A stretch of 64,000 nt of DNA from Hemerocallis citrina (GCA_017893485.1 CM030367.1:140022774-140086773), one strand, 5' to 3'; shown: positions 21,435 through 32,654, numbered from the stretch's first letter. Numbers and translations: made by a program. Notes: generated from the letters alone by a model not told the origin.

Positions 21435-23471
21435 ATGCCTCCAAAGAAGGTCCGATCTAGAGGGTCAAACCGTGGGGCCAATCCCGCCGACCCTACTGAG
21501 GAAGCCCCTGTCAATCCTATTCCACAGCCCGATCTTCCTCCACAGGCCCAGCAGGGCCAACCTCCTCATCCCAAGCAGCAACCCAACAATGGCCCTTCCG
21601 GCCATAACGGTCGGAGGCAGAAGCAGCCCCTCAATCCGGACCATGTTTCGGTTCGTAATGAATCCTCGGATTCAATGGCTTCTCATCACCCCGACCTCCG
21701 CAACACGCTCCTGAACCGCCAGAAGGATGAGGACCTCTGCACCCACCTTGATGAGAGGCGGGCCCGAGAGGGAGCCTCTCGCCAGCATCAGGGTGAGCGG
21801 TCCCCCCGCCGCCGAGATGGTAGAAGGTCTCCGGACCACAGGGGCCGGGCGATGTCTCCCGAACGCAGAAGGAGGAGGCCGCATTCCCCCGCGGACCGGC
21901 GTCATCGGAGGAACAATGACGCACCGATCACTCGTGCCGAGTTCCTACAATTTCAGGACACCGATCTACAGGCCCTCAACCTTCGCCCCAACAACCAAAA
22001 TGCCCAGAGGGTACCAACACCCCCGTGGGTCATCAGTCCTCGCCGCCGATCCCGAAGTCCTATCCCGTCTCCTAGTCGCCAGCAGCAGCAGTACAGTCCT
22101 CGCCGATCCCAGGACTATCGGCGCCGCAGTCCCCGCTCCCCTTCTTATGAGGAAGAATCCGGGGGATCGTATGATTACCAGCGGAGGGACGATGCCCTCA
22201 ACCGCCGTCTCCATGAGGTAGAGAGGCGCATTGGCCGCATGGACAGAGAAGAGGAGTCCAGAGCAGGGACCGTCCGGCCCAGCAGACCCCCTTTCTCTCG
22301 GTCGATCATGGAGGCCCACATACCGAGGAGTTTCAAACCTTCGCAGTTTGAAACGTACTCAGGGGAGTCCAACCCAGTTGATCACGTCGAAAGCTTCAAG
22401 ACTCTGATGCTGATCCATCAAGTTTCTGACGCTGTGCTCTGCAGGACCTTCCCCGCCACCCTCAGAGGGTCGGCTCGGGAATGGTACTCCAGACTCGCTC
22501 CCTCTTCCATCTTCTCGTTCGAGCAGTTTGAAACATTGTTCATAACTCACTTCGTGAGTAGCAGGCGAGCTGAGAAGACAAGCCTCTCCCTACTGAACCT
22601 GCGGCAGGAAAGGGGAGAGAAGCTGCGGGACTATGTGAAGAGATTCACCGCAGAAGTCAGGTCTATCGCCTCCTTAGACCAGTCAGTGGCGACCGTGGCG
22701 TTCCAGTCGAACGTCCTCAACTCCAACCTCCGGTCGTCCCTAGCCAAGAAGCCCCCTCATAACTTCGCCGACCTCCTTCTGAGGTGCGAGAAGTATATCC
22801 GAGCAGAGGAGGCTGAATCCCTCCCGAACTTCGGGGGATCCTCCTCCGGGTCGAAGAGGAAGGCGACGGAGGAAGAGGGGTCCAAGAAAGCGCAGAAGGA
22901 CAACGGCGGTCAGCGCCGCTCTCCCCCCAGGTTCGAGAAGTTCACTCCCCTCACCACCAACGTCTCCACCATCCCAATGGAAATGGAGAAGGAGGGGGTC
23001 ATCCCTCCAGCTCCGAGGATGAACACCCCGGCAAAGAGGAGGAACAAAGATAAATGGTGTCGTTACCATCGGGACCACGGCCACGACACGAATGACTGCC
23101 GGGCATTGAGAGATGAGATAGAAGCCCTCATCCGGAGGGGGCAGTTGGCCAAATTCGTAAAGGCTAACGATCGGGCGGATCGCAACACTCCTCCGCCTCG
23201 GGGGGCTAACAAGCGTTCCGAGCGACGCGAGGAGACACCCGAGTTCGAGGAAGAACGGGTTCTGCACCTGATCCACGGAGGCCCCATGGGAGGCTCCTCT
23301 AATTCCTCTCAGAAGGCCTTCGTCCGAGAGGTTAACTCGGTTCACAGCGCCCCTCCTCCCAAAGGTCTCGGCGTCCCTGTGTATTTCTCCGATGAAGACC
23401 TCGAAGGGGTCCGAACCCCCCACTGTGACGCCCTCGTCATCGACCTCCGCATGGCCAACTTCAAGGTGTAG
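21435..23471 (+). CDS. gag: Tat-element Gag (678 aa)
   Basis: Structural capsid/nucleocapsid precursor that packages element RNA in the cytoplasm. The longer open frame begins inside the LTR, so the first ATG after the LTR (21435, MPPKKVRSRGSN) is the likely start. Residues 1-290 are disordered and rich in Arg/Ser/Pro (RRSPDHRGR, RRRPHSPADRR), unlike short gypsy Gags. Residues ~295-465 carry the retrotransposon Gag core (PRSFKPSQFETYSG, GSAREWYSRL, LRQERGEKLRDYVKRF). Residues ~540-555 are a zinc-binding CRYHRDHGHDTNDC followed by IEALIRRGQLAKFV, typical of Tat Gag. The frame ends at TAG 23469-23471, in the same frame as protease, three residues before the protease start. Confidence 0.9.
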   Translation: MPPKKVRSRGSNRGANPADPTEEAPVNPIPQPDLPPQAQQGQPPHPKQQPNNGPSGHNGRRQKQPLNPDHVSVRNESSDSMASHHPDLRNTLLNRQKDEDLCTHLDERRAREGASRQHQGERSPRRRDGRRSPDHRGRAMSPERRRRRPHSPADRRHRRNNDAPITRAEFLQFQDTDLQALNLRPNNQNAQRVPTPPWVISPRRRSRSPIPSPSRQQQQYSPRRSQDYRRRSPRSPSYEEESGGSYDYQRRDDALNRRLHEVERRIGRMDREEESRAGTVRPSRPPFSRSIMEAHIPRSFKPSQFETYSGESNPVDHVESFKTLMLIHQVSDAVLCRTFPATLRGSAREWYSRLAPSSIFSFEQFETLFITHFVSSRRAEKTSLSLLNLRQERGEKLRDYVKRFTAEVRSIASLDQSVATVAFQSNVLNSNLRSSLAKKPPHNFADLLLRCEKYIRAEEAESLPNFGGSSSGSKRKATEEEGSKKAQKDNGGQRRSPPRFEKFTPLTTNVSTIPMEMEKEGVIPPAPRMNTPAKRRNKDKWCRYHRDHGHDTNDCRALRDEIEALIRRGQLAKFVKANDRADRNTPPPRGANKRSERREETPEFEEERVLHLIHGGPMGGSSNSSQKAFVREVNSVHSAPPPKGLGVPVYFSDEDLEGVRTPHCDALVIDLRMANFKV

Positions 23472-25170
23472 AGGATCTTGGTAGACAATGGGAGTTCGGT
23501 CAATATCCTCTTCCTCTCGGCCTTCCGAGGCCTGCAGCTGTCCCGGGACCGTCTCAAGCCGACCGGTTATACACTCCACGGGTTCACGGGGGTCCCAGTA
23601 ACTGTCGAGGGGGTGATAACCCTAGACGTAACTGCTGGAAGCACCCCTACTACCCGGACCGAGCCGATGGACTTCATGGTCGTCGACGTCCCGGCAGCGT
23701 ATAATGTCATTCTGGGCCGACCCGGCCTAGCTGCCTTAGAAGCTGTCCCCTCGGCGTATCATCTTAAAATGAAGTTCCCCACTCGGTCGGGAGTAGGGGA
23801 AGTCAGGGGAAACCAAGAGATGGCTCGGAAGTGCTATATGACTTCCACAGGGGGATCGGTGCTCTCCCTCGAGACACTAGAAATCCCCGAGCCGAAAATC
23901 CGACCCACGACCGAGCCTGCGAACGAGTTAGAAGAAGTGCTCTTCTCGGACGAGGACCCGAGCCGGAAGTTCCTCATCAGCAAGTCTCTACCGACTGCGC
24001 TGTGCTCAGACTTGGTCAAATGTATCCGGGATAACCGCGACCTATTTGCTTGGTCGGCCGCGGATATGCCCGGCATCTCCGAGGAGTTGCTAGTCCACCG
24101 CCTTAGTGTCGAACCGGGGTGCAAACCGGTTCAGCAAAAGAGACGCAAGTTCGCTCCCGAGCGACAGCAGGCCATCAAGGAGGAGGTGGATAAACTTCTG
24201 AAGGCCAAGTTCATACAGGAGGTAAACTACCTCGAGTGGCTATCCAATGTGGTAATGGTCAAGAAGTCCAACGACTCCTGGAGGATATGCATTGACTTCA
24301 CCAACCTGAATAAGGCGTGTCCGAAGGACCCATTCCCTCTCCCGAACATCGACACCCTTATTGATGCCACCTCGGGCCATGAGCTCCTCAGCTTCATGGA
24401 CGCCTTCTCCGGCTATAATCAAATCCGAATGTTCCCTCCGGACATTCCGAAGACCTCCTTCGTCACCGACCAAGGCCTTTACTGCTACCGGGTCATGCCG
24501 TTCGGGTTGAAGAACGCGGGCGCCACCTACCAGCGCCTCGTCAACAAGGTCTTCCAGAGCCAGATAGGCCGGAACATGGAGGTGTACGTTGACGACATGC
24601 TCGTCAAAAGCGTCCGAGGCGCTGATCACGTGGCCGACCTCCAGGAGGCCTTCGGCGTGTTGAGAAGGCACAGCATGCGGCTGAACCCGAACAAGTGTGC
24701 GTTCGGGGTCTCTTCGGGAAAATTCCTCGGCTTCATGGTAAGCCAACGAGGAATCGAAGCTAATCCCGAGAAGATTAAGGCCATATTAGACATGGCCCCG
24801 CCTCGGAACATCAAGGAGGTGCAGAAGCTTACTGGTCGGCTCGCCGCTATCGGTCGGTTCCTTTCAAAGTCTGGGGAGAAATGCCTCCCCTTCGTCAAAG
24901 CACTCAGGGGGGCTAAGGGTTTTGAATGGGGCCCACCACAACAGGAATCGTTCGACCAACTGAAGGCCTACTTGGTGAACCCCCCTCTGCTCAGCAAACC
25001 GGTCCCGGGCGAGACTCTCTTTATCTACTTGGCTGCTTCCGAGCAGACCCTGAGTGCTGTCTTAGTGAGAGAGGAGGACCGGACCCAAAGGCCTATCTAC
25101 TACGTGAGCAAGGTGCTTCGGGACACCGAGCTCCGCTATCCGAAGATAGAGAAAATGGCCTACGCCCTGT
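23472..25170 (+). pseudogene. pol: Tat pol part 1: protease, RT, start of RNase H
   Basis: In frame with gag after a TAG. The protease opens with ILVDNGSSVNILF, where the catalytic D is followed by N-G-S; Tat proteases usually have D-T/S-G-S. Reverse transcriptase spans about 24100-24760, with WRICIDFTNLNKACPKD, FMDAFSGYNQI, RVMPFGLKNAGATYQRL and the catalytic YVDDM at 24585-24599. The connection and first RNase H follow (IYLAASEQTLSAVLV, RPIYYVSKVL, LRYPKIEKMAYAL). Near 25167-25170 one base is missing, so the frame switches and the native frame runs into a stop at 25241. The enzymes would act in virus-like particles; this copy cannot make a full polyprotein. Confidence 0.92.
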
Positions 25171-26690
25171 CATGGCAGCGAGGAAGCTTCGGCCGTACTT
25201 TCAATCCCACTCGGACGTTGTCCTCACCGACCAACCCCTAAAGCAGATCCTCCACAAACCTGAGACCTCGGGCTGGCTGATGAAGTGGTCCATAAAGCTG
25301 AGTCAGCATGACATCTCTTACCAGCCTCGGACGGCAATTAAAGCACAGGCCCTCGCCGACTTCATCGTAGAGTCCACCATCCCTGAAGTCAGCCACATAC
25401 CGAATGGACCCCCCATTTGGACAGTCTTCGTGGACGGCTCCTCCTGCAGCGAGGGAAGCAGCGCCGGAATCATTCTGAACGGTCCTGACGACTTCGTCCT
25501 CCAGTACGCGATCCGTATGGACTTCAAGGCCTCGAACAATGAGGCAGAGTACGAGACACTCATCGCTGGTCTCGGACTTGCACGAAGTGCTGGGGCGCAG
25601 CGCCTCCGAATCCACAGCGATTCCCAGCTTATCGTGAACCAAGTCTTGGGCGAGTACGCGGCCAGAGACGAGCGGATGGCGAAGTACCTCGCTATGGTCT
25701 GGGTCCTCATGAGCCGGTTCGAAGAGGCGCTCATTCAACGAGTTCCTCGGGAGGAGAATTCGCAGGCCGATGCCCTCTCCAAATTGGCCTCCTCCTCCTT
25801 ACAAGATCTTGAACAGACCGTTCTGATCGAGGTCCTCTCTAAGCCGAGCATAGAGGACGAGACACTTGGTTCGGTGGAGTCGTTGCCGGTCATGCTGCAG
25901 GACAATTGGATGAAGCCATTGGTGGAATTCTTAAGGGACGGGGTTCTGCCCGAGGATCCCAAGGAAGCACGCCGAGTCAGAACTCGGGCCGAGCGTTATG
26001 TCTTGATCGAGGGTATCTTATACAAATGCTCCTTTTCTCAAATAGACGGCCGACCATACCTAAGGTGCCTCTCTCCAGAGCAGGCCGAATATGCCCTACA
26101 AGAGCTCCACGAAGGCATCGGCAGAGCGCATTCAGGGTCCAGGTCCTTGGCCCGAAAAGCTTTGAATTATGGATACTTCTGGCCGACCCTCCTTCAAGAC
26201 GCCGAGCGACACGTTCGGCAATGTAACTCTTGTCAGAGACACTCCAGCATTCGTCACCTCCCTCAAGCCAACCTCGCCTCCCTATCAAGTTCTATCCCCT
26301 TCGCCATGTGGGGGATGGACTTACTAGGGCCTTTCCCTCAGGCTCCGGATCAGTTCAAGTTCTTAGTCATAGCCATCGACTACTTCTCGAAGTGGGTCGA
26401 GGCCGAGCCCCTCGCCACTATAACCGAGAACAAGGTGGTACAATTCTTCTGGAAGAACATTATCTGCAGGTTCGGCATCCCCCGTGTCCTCGTGACGGAC
26501 AACGGGACTCAGTTCACTGGCGCAGCATTCCGAGCCCTGTGCGACGACCTCGCCATCCAACAGTGCTTCTCGTCCGTCTCACACCCTCAGTCGAACGGAC
26601 AGGCAGAAAACGCTAATCGGCAGATCCTCGCAGGCATCAAGAAAAGGCTGGACAAAAGTTCCAAAGGCTTATGGATCGACCAACTCCCCA
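25171..26690 (+). pseudogene. pol: Tat pol part 2: second RNase H and integrase
   Basis: Continues pol one frame over from the break near 25169. After YFQSHSDVVLTDQPLKQIL (end of RNase H 1) comes the second RNase H (WTVFVDGSSCSEGSSAG, NNEAEYETLIAGL, IHSDSQLIVNQV, NSQADALSKLAS), a duplication diagnostic of the Tat lineage. Integrase follows: the HHCC zinc-binding domain (H...H near 26110-26140, CNSCQRH at 26221-26241), catalytic Asp in GMDLLGPFP (about 26312), Asp in VTDNGTQF (about 26494) and Glu in [11 protein letters not shown] (about 26590). A second single-base loss near 26690-26693 throws the frame off, ending at 26773. Confidence 0.92.
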
Positions 26691-27171
26691 CGTCCTATGG
26701 AACTACCGCACGAGCAAGCGGACCCCCACAGGCGAGTCTCCTTTCAACCTCACCTACGGGTCCGAGGCTGTGATACCTCTCGAGGTCGGAATACCTTCCC
26801 CTCGGCTCGCAGCCTACGACGAGGAATAGAACGCCAGGGACCTCAGGGCAGACTTAGATTTGATAGATGAGCTGAGGGAAAGAGCGTCGATTCGGCAGCG
26901 GAATTACCGAAGAAGGGTCGAGTTGGCATACAACAAGAAGGTCCGACCCACCAACCTTAAGCAAGGGGATTTAGTCTTGAGAAAGCTGGCCATATCCTTC
27001 CCCAATCAGAAGAGCAAGCTGGCTCCGAACTGGGAAGGGCCGTACAGGATCACGAGGGTAGTTCGGCCCGGAGCGTATCGTCTCGAAGATCTAGACGGCA
27101 GAGAGATTCCGAGGACCTGGAATGCCGACCACCTCCTGAAATACCAAGAAAGCGCCCCGACGCCACTCTAA
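26691..27171 (+). pseudogene. pol: Tat pol part 3: integrase C-terminal domain
   Basis: Third frame of the same polyprotein. It runs from [19 protein letters not shown] through a TAG at 26827-26829, then LIDELRERASIRQ, YNKKVRPTNLKQGDLVL and the GPY/F-type module (NWEGPYRITRVVRPGAYRL), ending DHLLKYQESAPTPL with TAA at 27169. The C-terminal module helps choose the integration site. No chromodomain is present, which agrees with Tat rather than chromovirus. A poly(A)-like CAATAAAG follows at about 27261. Confidence 0.88.
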
Positions 27172-27334
27172 GTATCATAGGATGTCGAGCCATTCGTCTC
27201 CTCTGACTTGTAACCTATTTTTCATGAATTGTACTATGTAAAACGGTTTGCCGTCGATTATCAATAAAGAAAGCTCTTTTCGTACTTATGAATTTGTCTG
27301 CTTCTCTCCGCTCTTATCATATGTTTTTTAAATT

Positions 27335-27800
27335 TTGATTTCAACCAATGGTTCGGAGTCCACGTCCGGCTCGACTTTACCTCCTCGGTTCGCCCCCGGA
27401 CGAACCAGAGGTAGATCGCCGTTCGGAACTGCTCCCACAACCGTTGAACTACACCGATGGTTCGGAGTCCAACACTCGGCTCGACTTTACCTCCTCGGCT
27501 CGCCTCCGGACGAGCCAGGGGTAGATCGCCGTTCGGAATTGCTTCCACAACCGTTGAACTACACTGATGGTTCGGAGTCCAACACTCGGCTCGACTTTAC
27601 CTCCTCGGCTCGCCTCCGGACGAGCTAGGGGTAGATCGTCGTTCGGAATTGCTCCCACAACCGTTGAACTACACCGATGGTTCGGAGTCCAACACTCGGC
27701 TCGACTTTACCTCCTCGGCTCGCCTCCGGACGAACTAGGGGTAGATCGCCGTTCGGAATTGCTCCCACAACCGTCGAACTACAACGATGGTCCCGGAGTC
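27335..27800. repeat. 110-bp tandem array downstream of pol
   Basis: A 110-bp unit beginning 'ccgttgaactacaccgatggttcggagtcc' recurs at 27441, 27551, 27661 and 27771 with exact spacing, plus a partial copy at 27335. Frames on both strands (for example 27335-27628, 27261-27548) arise from the unit and are not genes. Confidence 0.92.
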
Positions 27801-28376
27801 CAACACTTGGCTCCCAGTCCCCCCAAGCTTGCTTCGCGGCAGACTAGGAGTGATCCACCCCTCCGCTTCGCCAGTGGAGGGATACCGAAGCTACGTTCGG
27901 CCGCATAATCCGAGCAATCTTGCCTAGCAGCCGAAGCCCGAAGCCCCTCGCCTTCGGTCGGCTACCGAGCAAATGCCTTTCCGACCCCGCAAACGGAGAA
28001 AACTCACTTTCTCCTCAACTTTCGTGCATGATCTCGATCAGATGGCCCAGATCTTGCCACCGACGCTAAACGACAAGATAGCATTTTCTTGGGAACTGAG
28101 CCGCCTCGAGATTCGTGCTGACATCCAACGGTTCAGATCTTGCCACCGACGCTAAATGACAAGATAGCGTTTTCTTGGGAACTGAGCCGCCTCGAGATTC
28201 GTGCCAACATCAGACGGCCCAGATCTTGTCAGAATCGCTAAACGACAAGATAACGCTCCGTCAAGAGCTCGTTCGCTTCGAGACTCTCGCCGACGGCACC
28301 ATGTGCCCGGCTCCAAGACCTCGGCACGGCCCACACACTCACAAGCAAAATAAGAACGCAGAGTAACAAAGGGATT
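27801..28376. repeat. spacer with units related to the 222-bp array
   Basis: Three diverged copies of an 'aacgacaagatagcgttttcttgggaactgagc' / 'ggcccagatcttgcc' unit lie at about 27960-28260, related to the larger array at 34900-35700 and to single copies at 32820-33010. No gene is supported here. Confidence 0.75.
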
Positions 28377-28382
28377 TTTATT
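28377..28382 (-). terminator. AATAAA poly(A) signal of the antisense gene
   Basis: The minus strand reads ATTAATAAAAATCCC about 90 bp after the stop codon of the last antisense exon. No AATAAA occurs between 30128 and 29908, so this is the only clear signal for the unit. Confidence 0.6.
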
Positions 28383-28472
28383 AATGATCGGGACACAATA
28401 CAAAGCTGTCTTTCCCCAGTTACAAAGTATCAAAAAACAAAAAATACAGCGCCGACCCATTACACTTAGTCC

Positions 28473-29908
28473 TCAAACAGAAAGGTCTTCACTGGTCTCC
28501 TCGGTCGCCAGTCCTTCCACTTCAGCTGTTAGCTCCTCTGCCTCCACGGTCTGTAAGTGATGGATCTCGGAGAGCAAATCGTCCCGCTCGGCTAATATCT
28601 TCGACTGATTATGCCGAATACATTGAACCCGAAGAGCGTTACTAAAAGCTGTCTGCGAGTTGTCGTCCTCCCCTTCGGGGGTCGCCTCGATGATCCTGTT
28701 CTCCAAACGTTGGATCTCGGCGTCTCGTTGGCCGAGGACGGACTGAAGGTGGGCCCGCTCGCTCTCAGCTCGACGTAACTCCAGCTCCACTTTACGACGC
28801 CGCTCTCGGCACTTCGACGAGCGCGACTTCATGCCCCCCGAGGTCACCTCGGCATCATCATCACTGTCCGAGCTGTTGGGGTCGGTGTATTCGTCCGACA
28901 CCACGGGCTGAAAATAAGGGAAAATGAATAGCAAGATTTCAATACACTTCCGAGGCACAACACTTGAAGAATTTTCCAATCATATTCAGATATAATAGCT
29001 CCACATACAACAAGACCGACTCTACTACAAAGTTTTGCGACAATCAGAAAGAACATAAAACGACACGATCAGGGCCTCTTCGGAAGGGGAACGCTTCGGT
29101 TCAAGGAGACACGAGGACGAAGAGGCCTGACCTCCGAACTCGATCCTAAACCAACGAAACGTGACCCCCCTTCGCCACTAACCTTAACTGTGGTGCCGAC
29201 CGAGGCACCGCTCGACGAGACAGCTGCGCTACTCTGAGCGTCGGTGGGGCTCCGCCTAGCCGCAGGCAAACGTGTTGCGAGTTCGTAAAAAGAAATCCCT
29301 CTCTCGCTCTCTTCGCGAGTGCACGACGTACTGCAGACGTTGGCCCTCTCCGGCAGAGGTTTGAGCGACGCGACCTCTTCCTCCAGCTCAATAATTCTGT
29401 CTCTCAGAGCGTTGTCCTTCGCCAACTTCTTCGAACGGGAAGGCCTTGACGAGCCCGAGACGTTGACGCCATCGGCTGCGAGCCGTCGGAAGTGGGTGAC
29501 CTCGATCCCCCGGTCTATCGTGATCCTTCTGAGCCTGTCGACCTCGGCCAACAACCTCTTGCGCTCGGTCGAGGCCTTCTCCAGCTCAGAAGTTAGATTC
29601 TCTTCCGCCACCGAGCGTTCTTTCGCCACTAACTCCATGTGTTGGACCTCGGCCAGAAGCTCGCCATTCTTCCGCTCGGCGGCAGTAAGCTCTCTACGGA
29701 GCCGTTCGACCTCCCCTTCGGGACAAGGAGCTTGGGATTGCTTCCGCAATTGCCACAACTCGCGACAATACTTCCGCACAGCTGCCTTCATCTCCTCCAG
29801 CTTCAAGAGCATGAGAAACCGCCTCTGTCGGCTGTTCGAGAGTTCACCCTTCATTTTGGCCAGCTCCTTGCGAAGGTGTGCAACCTCCGTAACCGGACCG
29901 AACCTTAC
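28473..29908 (-). CDS. antisense gene of Tat element, exons 4-5
   Basis: Two minus-strand exons, 29908-29183 and 28907-28473. Acceptor TGCTTTTCAG precedes 29908, donor AAG/GTTAGT follows 29183, acceptor TTATTTTCAG precedes 28907; both junctions are phase 0, giving 386 codons plus stop. The product is almost entirely coiled coil: RKELAKMKGELSN, VERLRRELTAAERKNGELLA, KERSVAEENLTSELEK, then after an acidic linker (SSDSDDDAE) a second coil (VELELRRAESERAHLQSV). It may be the C-terminal part of the gene starting at 32445: a phase-0 donor-like AAG/GTCGAC at 30140 would join cleanly, giving about 1099 aa. Otherwise it is a second frame on the same transcript. Function unknown. Confidence 0.65.
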
Positions 29909-30127
29909 CTGAAAAGCAGAGATAAATCCGAGACCCAACACTTGGAGAATTCCACGCCAAATCAAACACAAAATTCGAGACTCAACACTTGGATAAATTT
30001 CGGCCAAACAAAATATTTTCATTCAAAACCGAGGAGAAAGTTTGACAAAAGCGGTGGCCAGTCCGCAGTTAGGCTTACAAAAAAAAAAAAAAAAGAAAAC
30101 AACAAAAGACTAAAAGAGACAACCGAG

Positions 30128-32445
30128 TCAGGGGTCGACCTTTTTGTCATTCGGGTCCGTCGACCCCCCGGTCTTGTCCTCGCCATCGCCCTCGCCTTCG
30201 CCCTCGCTCCCGCTCTCCTCCTCGGAGTCGTCCTCCTCCTTGCCCTCGGCCTCGGTCTCTCCTGGGCCTTCGACACCTTCCGTCTCTTCCTCAGGGTCGA
30301 GCAGCCCCTCGGGAATCTCCTCCTCCCCTTCCACGGGGTCGTAAAAACGGTAGGAGGACGTGTCGAAGCCCGGGTTCTTGGCGGCTACATGGAGCAAGGC
30401 TCGACCGTAGGCATCCTCCATGTTCTGGAGCATGTGTTGCGCGCCCTCCTCCTGCACGGCCTTCGTCACCTTCTTCACCTTCTTCTGGTGTTTGGCCATG
30501 ATCTTCTCGGCCCTCTTCCGAGCCTTCTCCGCTTCCGACCGAGCATTGGCCAGCGCCTCCTGCAGCTCGACAACCTCCTTCTCCGAAGCCTCAAGCTTGG
30601 TTGCCGTATCCTTCGACAGCTGAATGGCGTCGGCCAGCTGCTTCTCCAGCCCTTCCACTTCGGCACCTCTCTTCTCCGAGAGGAGCTGCTCGGCATCAAG
30701 CAGTTGCGTGGCCTTGACACGCTCCGCCCTCTCCCGTTCATTCTCCTGTTCCTTGCTCGCAAACTCCTCGAGCAGGAAATTGAAGTGGCAGAGGGTCTGA
30801 AAAAGAACAGCACATTAACCCCCGAGCCCAAGAACTTAGAAAAATTCTAAGAAAGAAGTTTGATGAGGGAGAGCTCGGCCTACTTACCGACATTGTATTC
30901 CGAGCAATCTGCATCGCGGCGTCCCCTGCTAGCCCGGCCTTCAGGGTCGCTCGATCCTTTGGGGTCGGCAGGTGCCTCACCGCTTCCATGCAGATGTTGC
31001 CGTCGCCCAAGAAGCCGTCGACGTTCATCACCTGCCAGTCAGGGACGAAGATCTGCTTATGATGCTCGGTCAAGATCTTCTCCGCCTCGGCAGTGAGGGA
31101 CGGAACTTGGAGGGACAACACCTCCTTCACGCCGAACGCACCGCTCGACGAACCGGGGGCATCCCCCTTCGTGGTCGGTGCCGGCGCACCCGAGGCAGGA
31201 GAGTCGAGGACCCTGATCTCCCCCTGCTCGAGGACCGCGACCTTCGGTTGGTCGGCAGCCTTCTCGACCGAAGGCTTCTTCGAGGCTCGGCTGTCCGGAG
31301 GCCCCGCCGAAGGCCTCTTCTTCTTCGCCTCCTGCTCCGACCTGCCCTTCGCCATCAGAGCTTTGTAGTCCAGCTTCATCGTCCCTGCACAAGCCGAATG
31401 GAAAAACTTAGAAAAATTTTCATGAACTTTAAACAAAGAGTATAAATACCAGAAGCATACTAGGGTCGATCGGACTGAGACCCCCTCGGAACAGATCCTC
31501 CTCGGTAATGTCTTTCCAGCTTAGCGCTGGCAGGGCGAGGAGCTTTTTCTGGACCTCCGCCTCCTCATCACTCAGCACCGTCTCCTTCTTGGTGCGCTTG
31601 GGCAGGCCATCCTTCGCCCAAACCGTCGGTATCACCCATGGCACAGGGGCTCGGATGATGAAATACTTCTCCTTCCAATGTTTGATCGAGTCCGGATTCT
31701 CGATCAGCTTCACGCCCGTCCGGGGCGAAAGATAGAACCTTTGTTCGTCTCGCCTTGGCTGACAAGGTCGGTAGAGGCTCCGAAAGAGGAACATACTCAG
31801 CTTGGCGCCGACCTCTTGGCATTGGAGGACGAATGCCATGACGTGCCTCCATGTGTTCGGCATCAGCTGGGTGGGGCTCAAACCGTACCATATCAAGACA
31901 TCAACAACGAATGGGTGGAGGGGAAAACGGAGCCCGGCGATAAGGGAGTCGACCGGAAAGATGCACATGTCTGACGAAGACTTCGTATTGGCTCGGAAGC
32001 CCGGCCCGGGGAGGAGCAGTCCGTAGTCGGCAGGGATCCGGAAACCCTCTCGGATCAGGTGAAGGTCGGCCTCGGTAAGAGACGAGATGGTATGGTCCAC
32101 CTCGGACAGCTCTCTCGGTTCATTCTCCTCTACCAACTTAGCCGTGCCTTGGGTCACTCTCTCCAAGGTGTCCTCGGCATAGTCCCGTACACCTCCCACG
32201 CTCGACAGAACAATGGGCTGCCGACCGAACGCTCCCGCTGTCTTCGGTGCCTCAACAATAGTGACCACGGCTTTACTCTTCTGGGACGCCGCCGCGACCT
32301 CCTTAGGCGGTTCGTCCACTTCGCCCTCTCTATCCGGACGTACGACGCGCTGATCGGTCGGCTCCGCCACCTCCTTCCCTTTGCCCCCTCGGCCTACTGC
32401 TTGCTCCGAGGCAGGGGTCTCATCCGAGGACGTAATCTTAACCAT
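30128..32445 (-). CDS. antisense gene of Tat element, exons 1-3
   Basis: Minus-strand, three exons: 32445-31461, 31384-30888 and 30796-30128. Intron 1 has GTATGC...TTGTGCAG (phase 1), intron 2 GTAAGT...TTTTTCAG (phase 0); both join open frames exactly, giving 716 aa. After an acidic, disordered N-terminus, residues ~120-290 (FRIPADYGLLLPGP, AGLRFPLHPFVVDVLIWYGL, LMPNTWRHVMAFVLQ, KYFIIRAP) match the family called 'putative gypsy type transposon' (Transposase_28, PF04195) found in Tat-type elements. Exon 3 is a long coiled coil (SEKRGAEVEGLEKQ, ARSEAEKARKRAEKIMAK) and a very acidic tail. The frame is intact while gag-pol is broken. Role unknown; it is transcribed opposite to gag-pol from its own promoter. 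Confidence 0.8.
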
Positions 32446-32640
32446 TTTCTAAAAGAGAAGGGAGAGAGACTGACCTCGAAGTAACAGCTACGGTCGGAAA
32501 GTTCGCCGGAAACAAAAAATGCCTCGCCGCATCAGCTAGCACCACCACCAAAGAGCTGAAAATTTTGAAGGCAAAAAGTAAGAACTGAAGAGAGAGAGTA
32601 AAAGTAAAAAATGAGACTTGGTCTAAGGGGGGGGTGAAGA

Positions 32641-32647
32641 TTTATAG
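32641..32647 (-). promoter_or_regulatory. TATA box of the antisense gene
   Basis: The minus strand reads TTACTATAAATCTTCACC, a good plant TATA box about 195 bp upstream of the ATG at 32445. The leader is purine-rich on the plus strand ('gaagagagagagtaaaag'). Sequence match only. Confidence 0.6.
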
Positions 32648-32654
32648 TAAAAAG

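Noticed and set aside
22740..23579. 279-aa minus-strand frame opposite gag
   Set aside because: A shadow of GC-rich gag; composition mirrors the sense codons, with no domain and no promoter.
24240..24746. 168-aa minus-strand frame opposite RT
   Set aside because: Antisense shadow of a highly conserved RT coding region.
25160..25245. Programmed frameshift within Tat pol
   Set aside because: No slippery heptamer is visible, and the shift falls inside RNase H, not at a domain junction; a lost base is simpler.
29639..30850. 403-aa plus-strand frame overlapping the antisense exons
   Set aside because: Leu/Arg/Gly-rich shadow of coiled-coil codons; the minus-strand reading has matching splice sites and a known domain.
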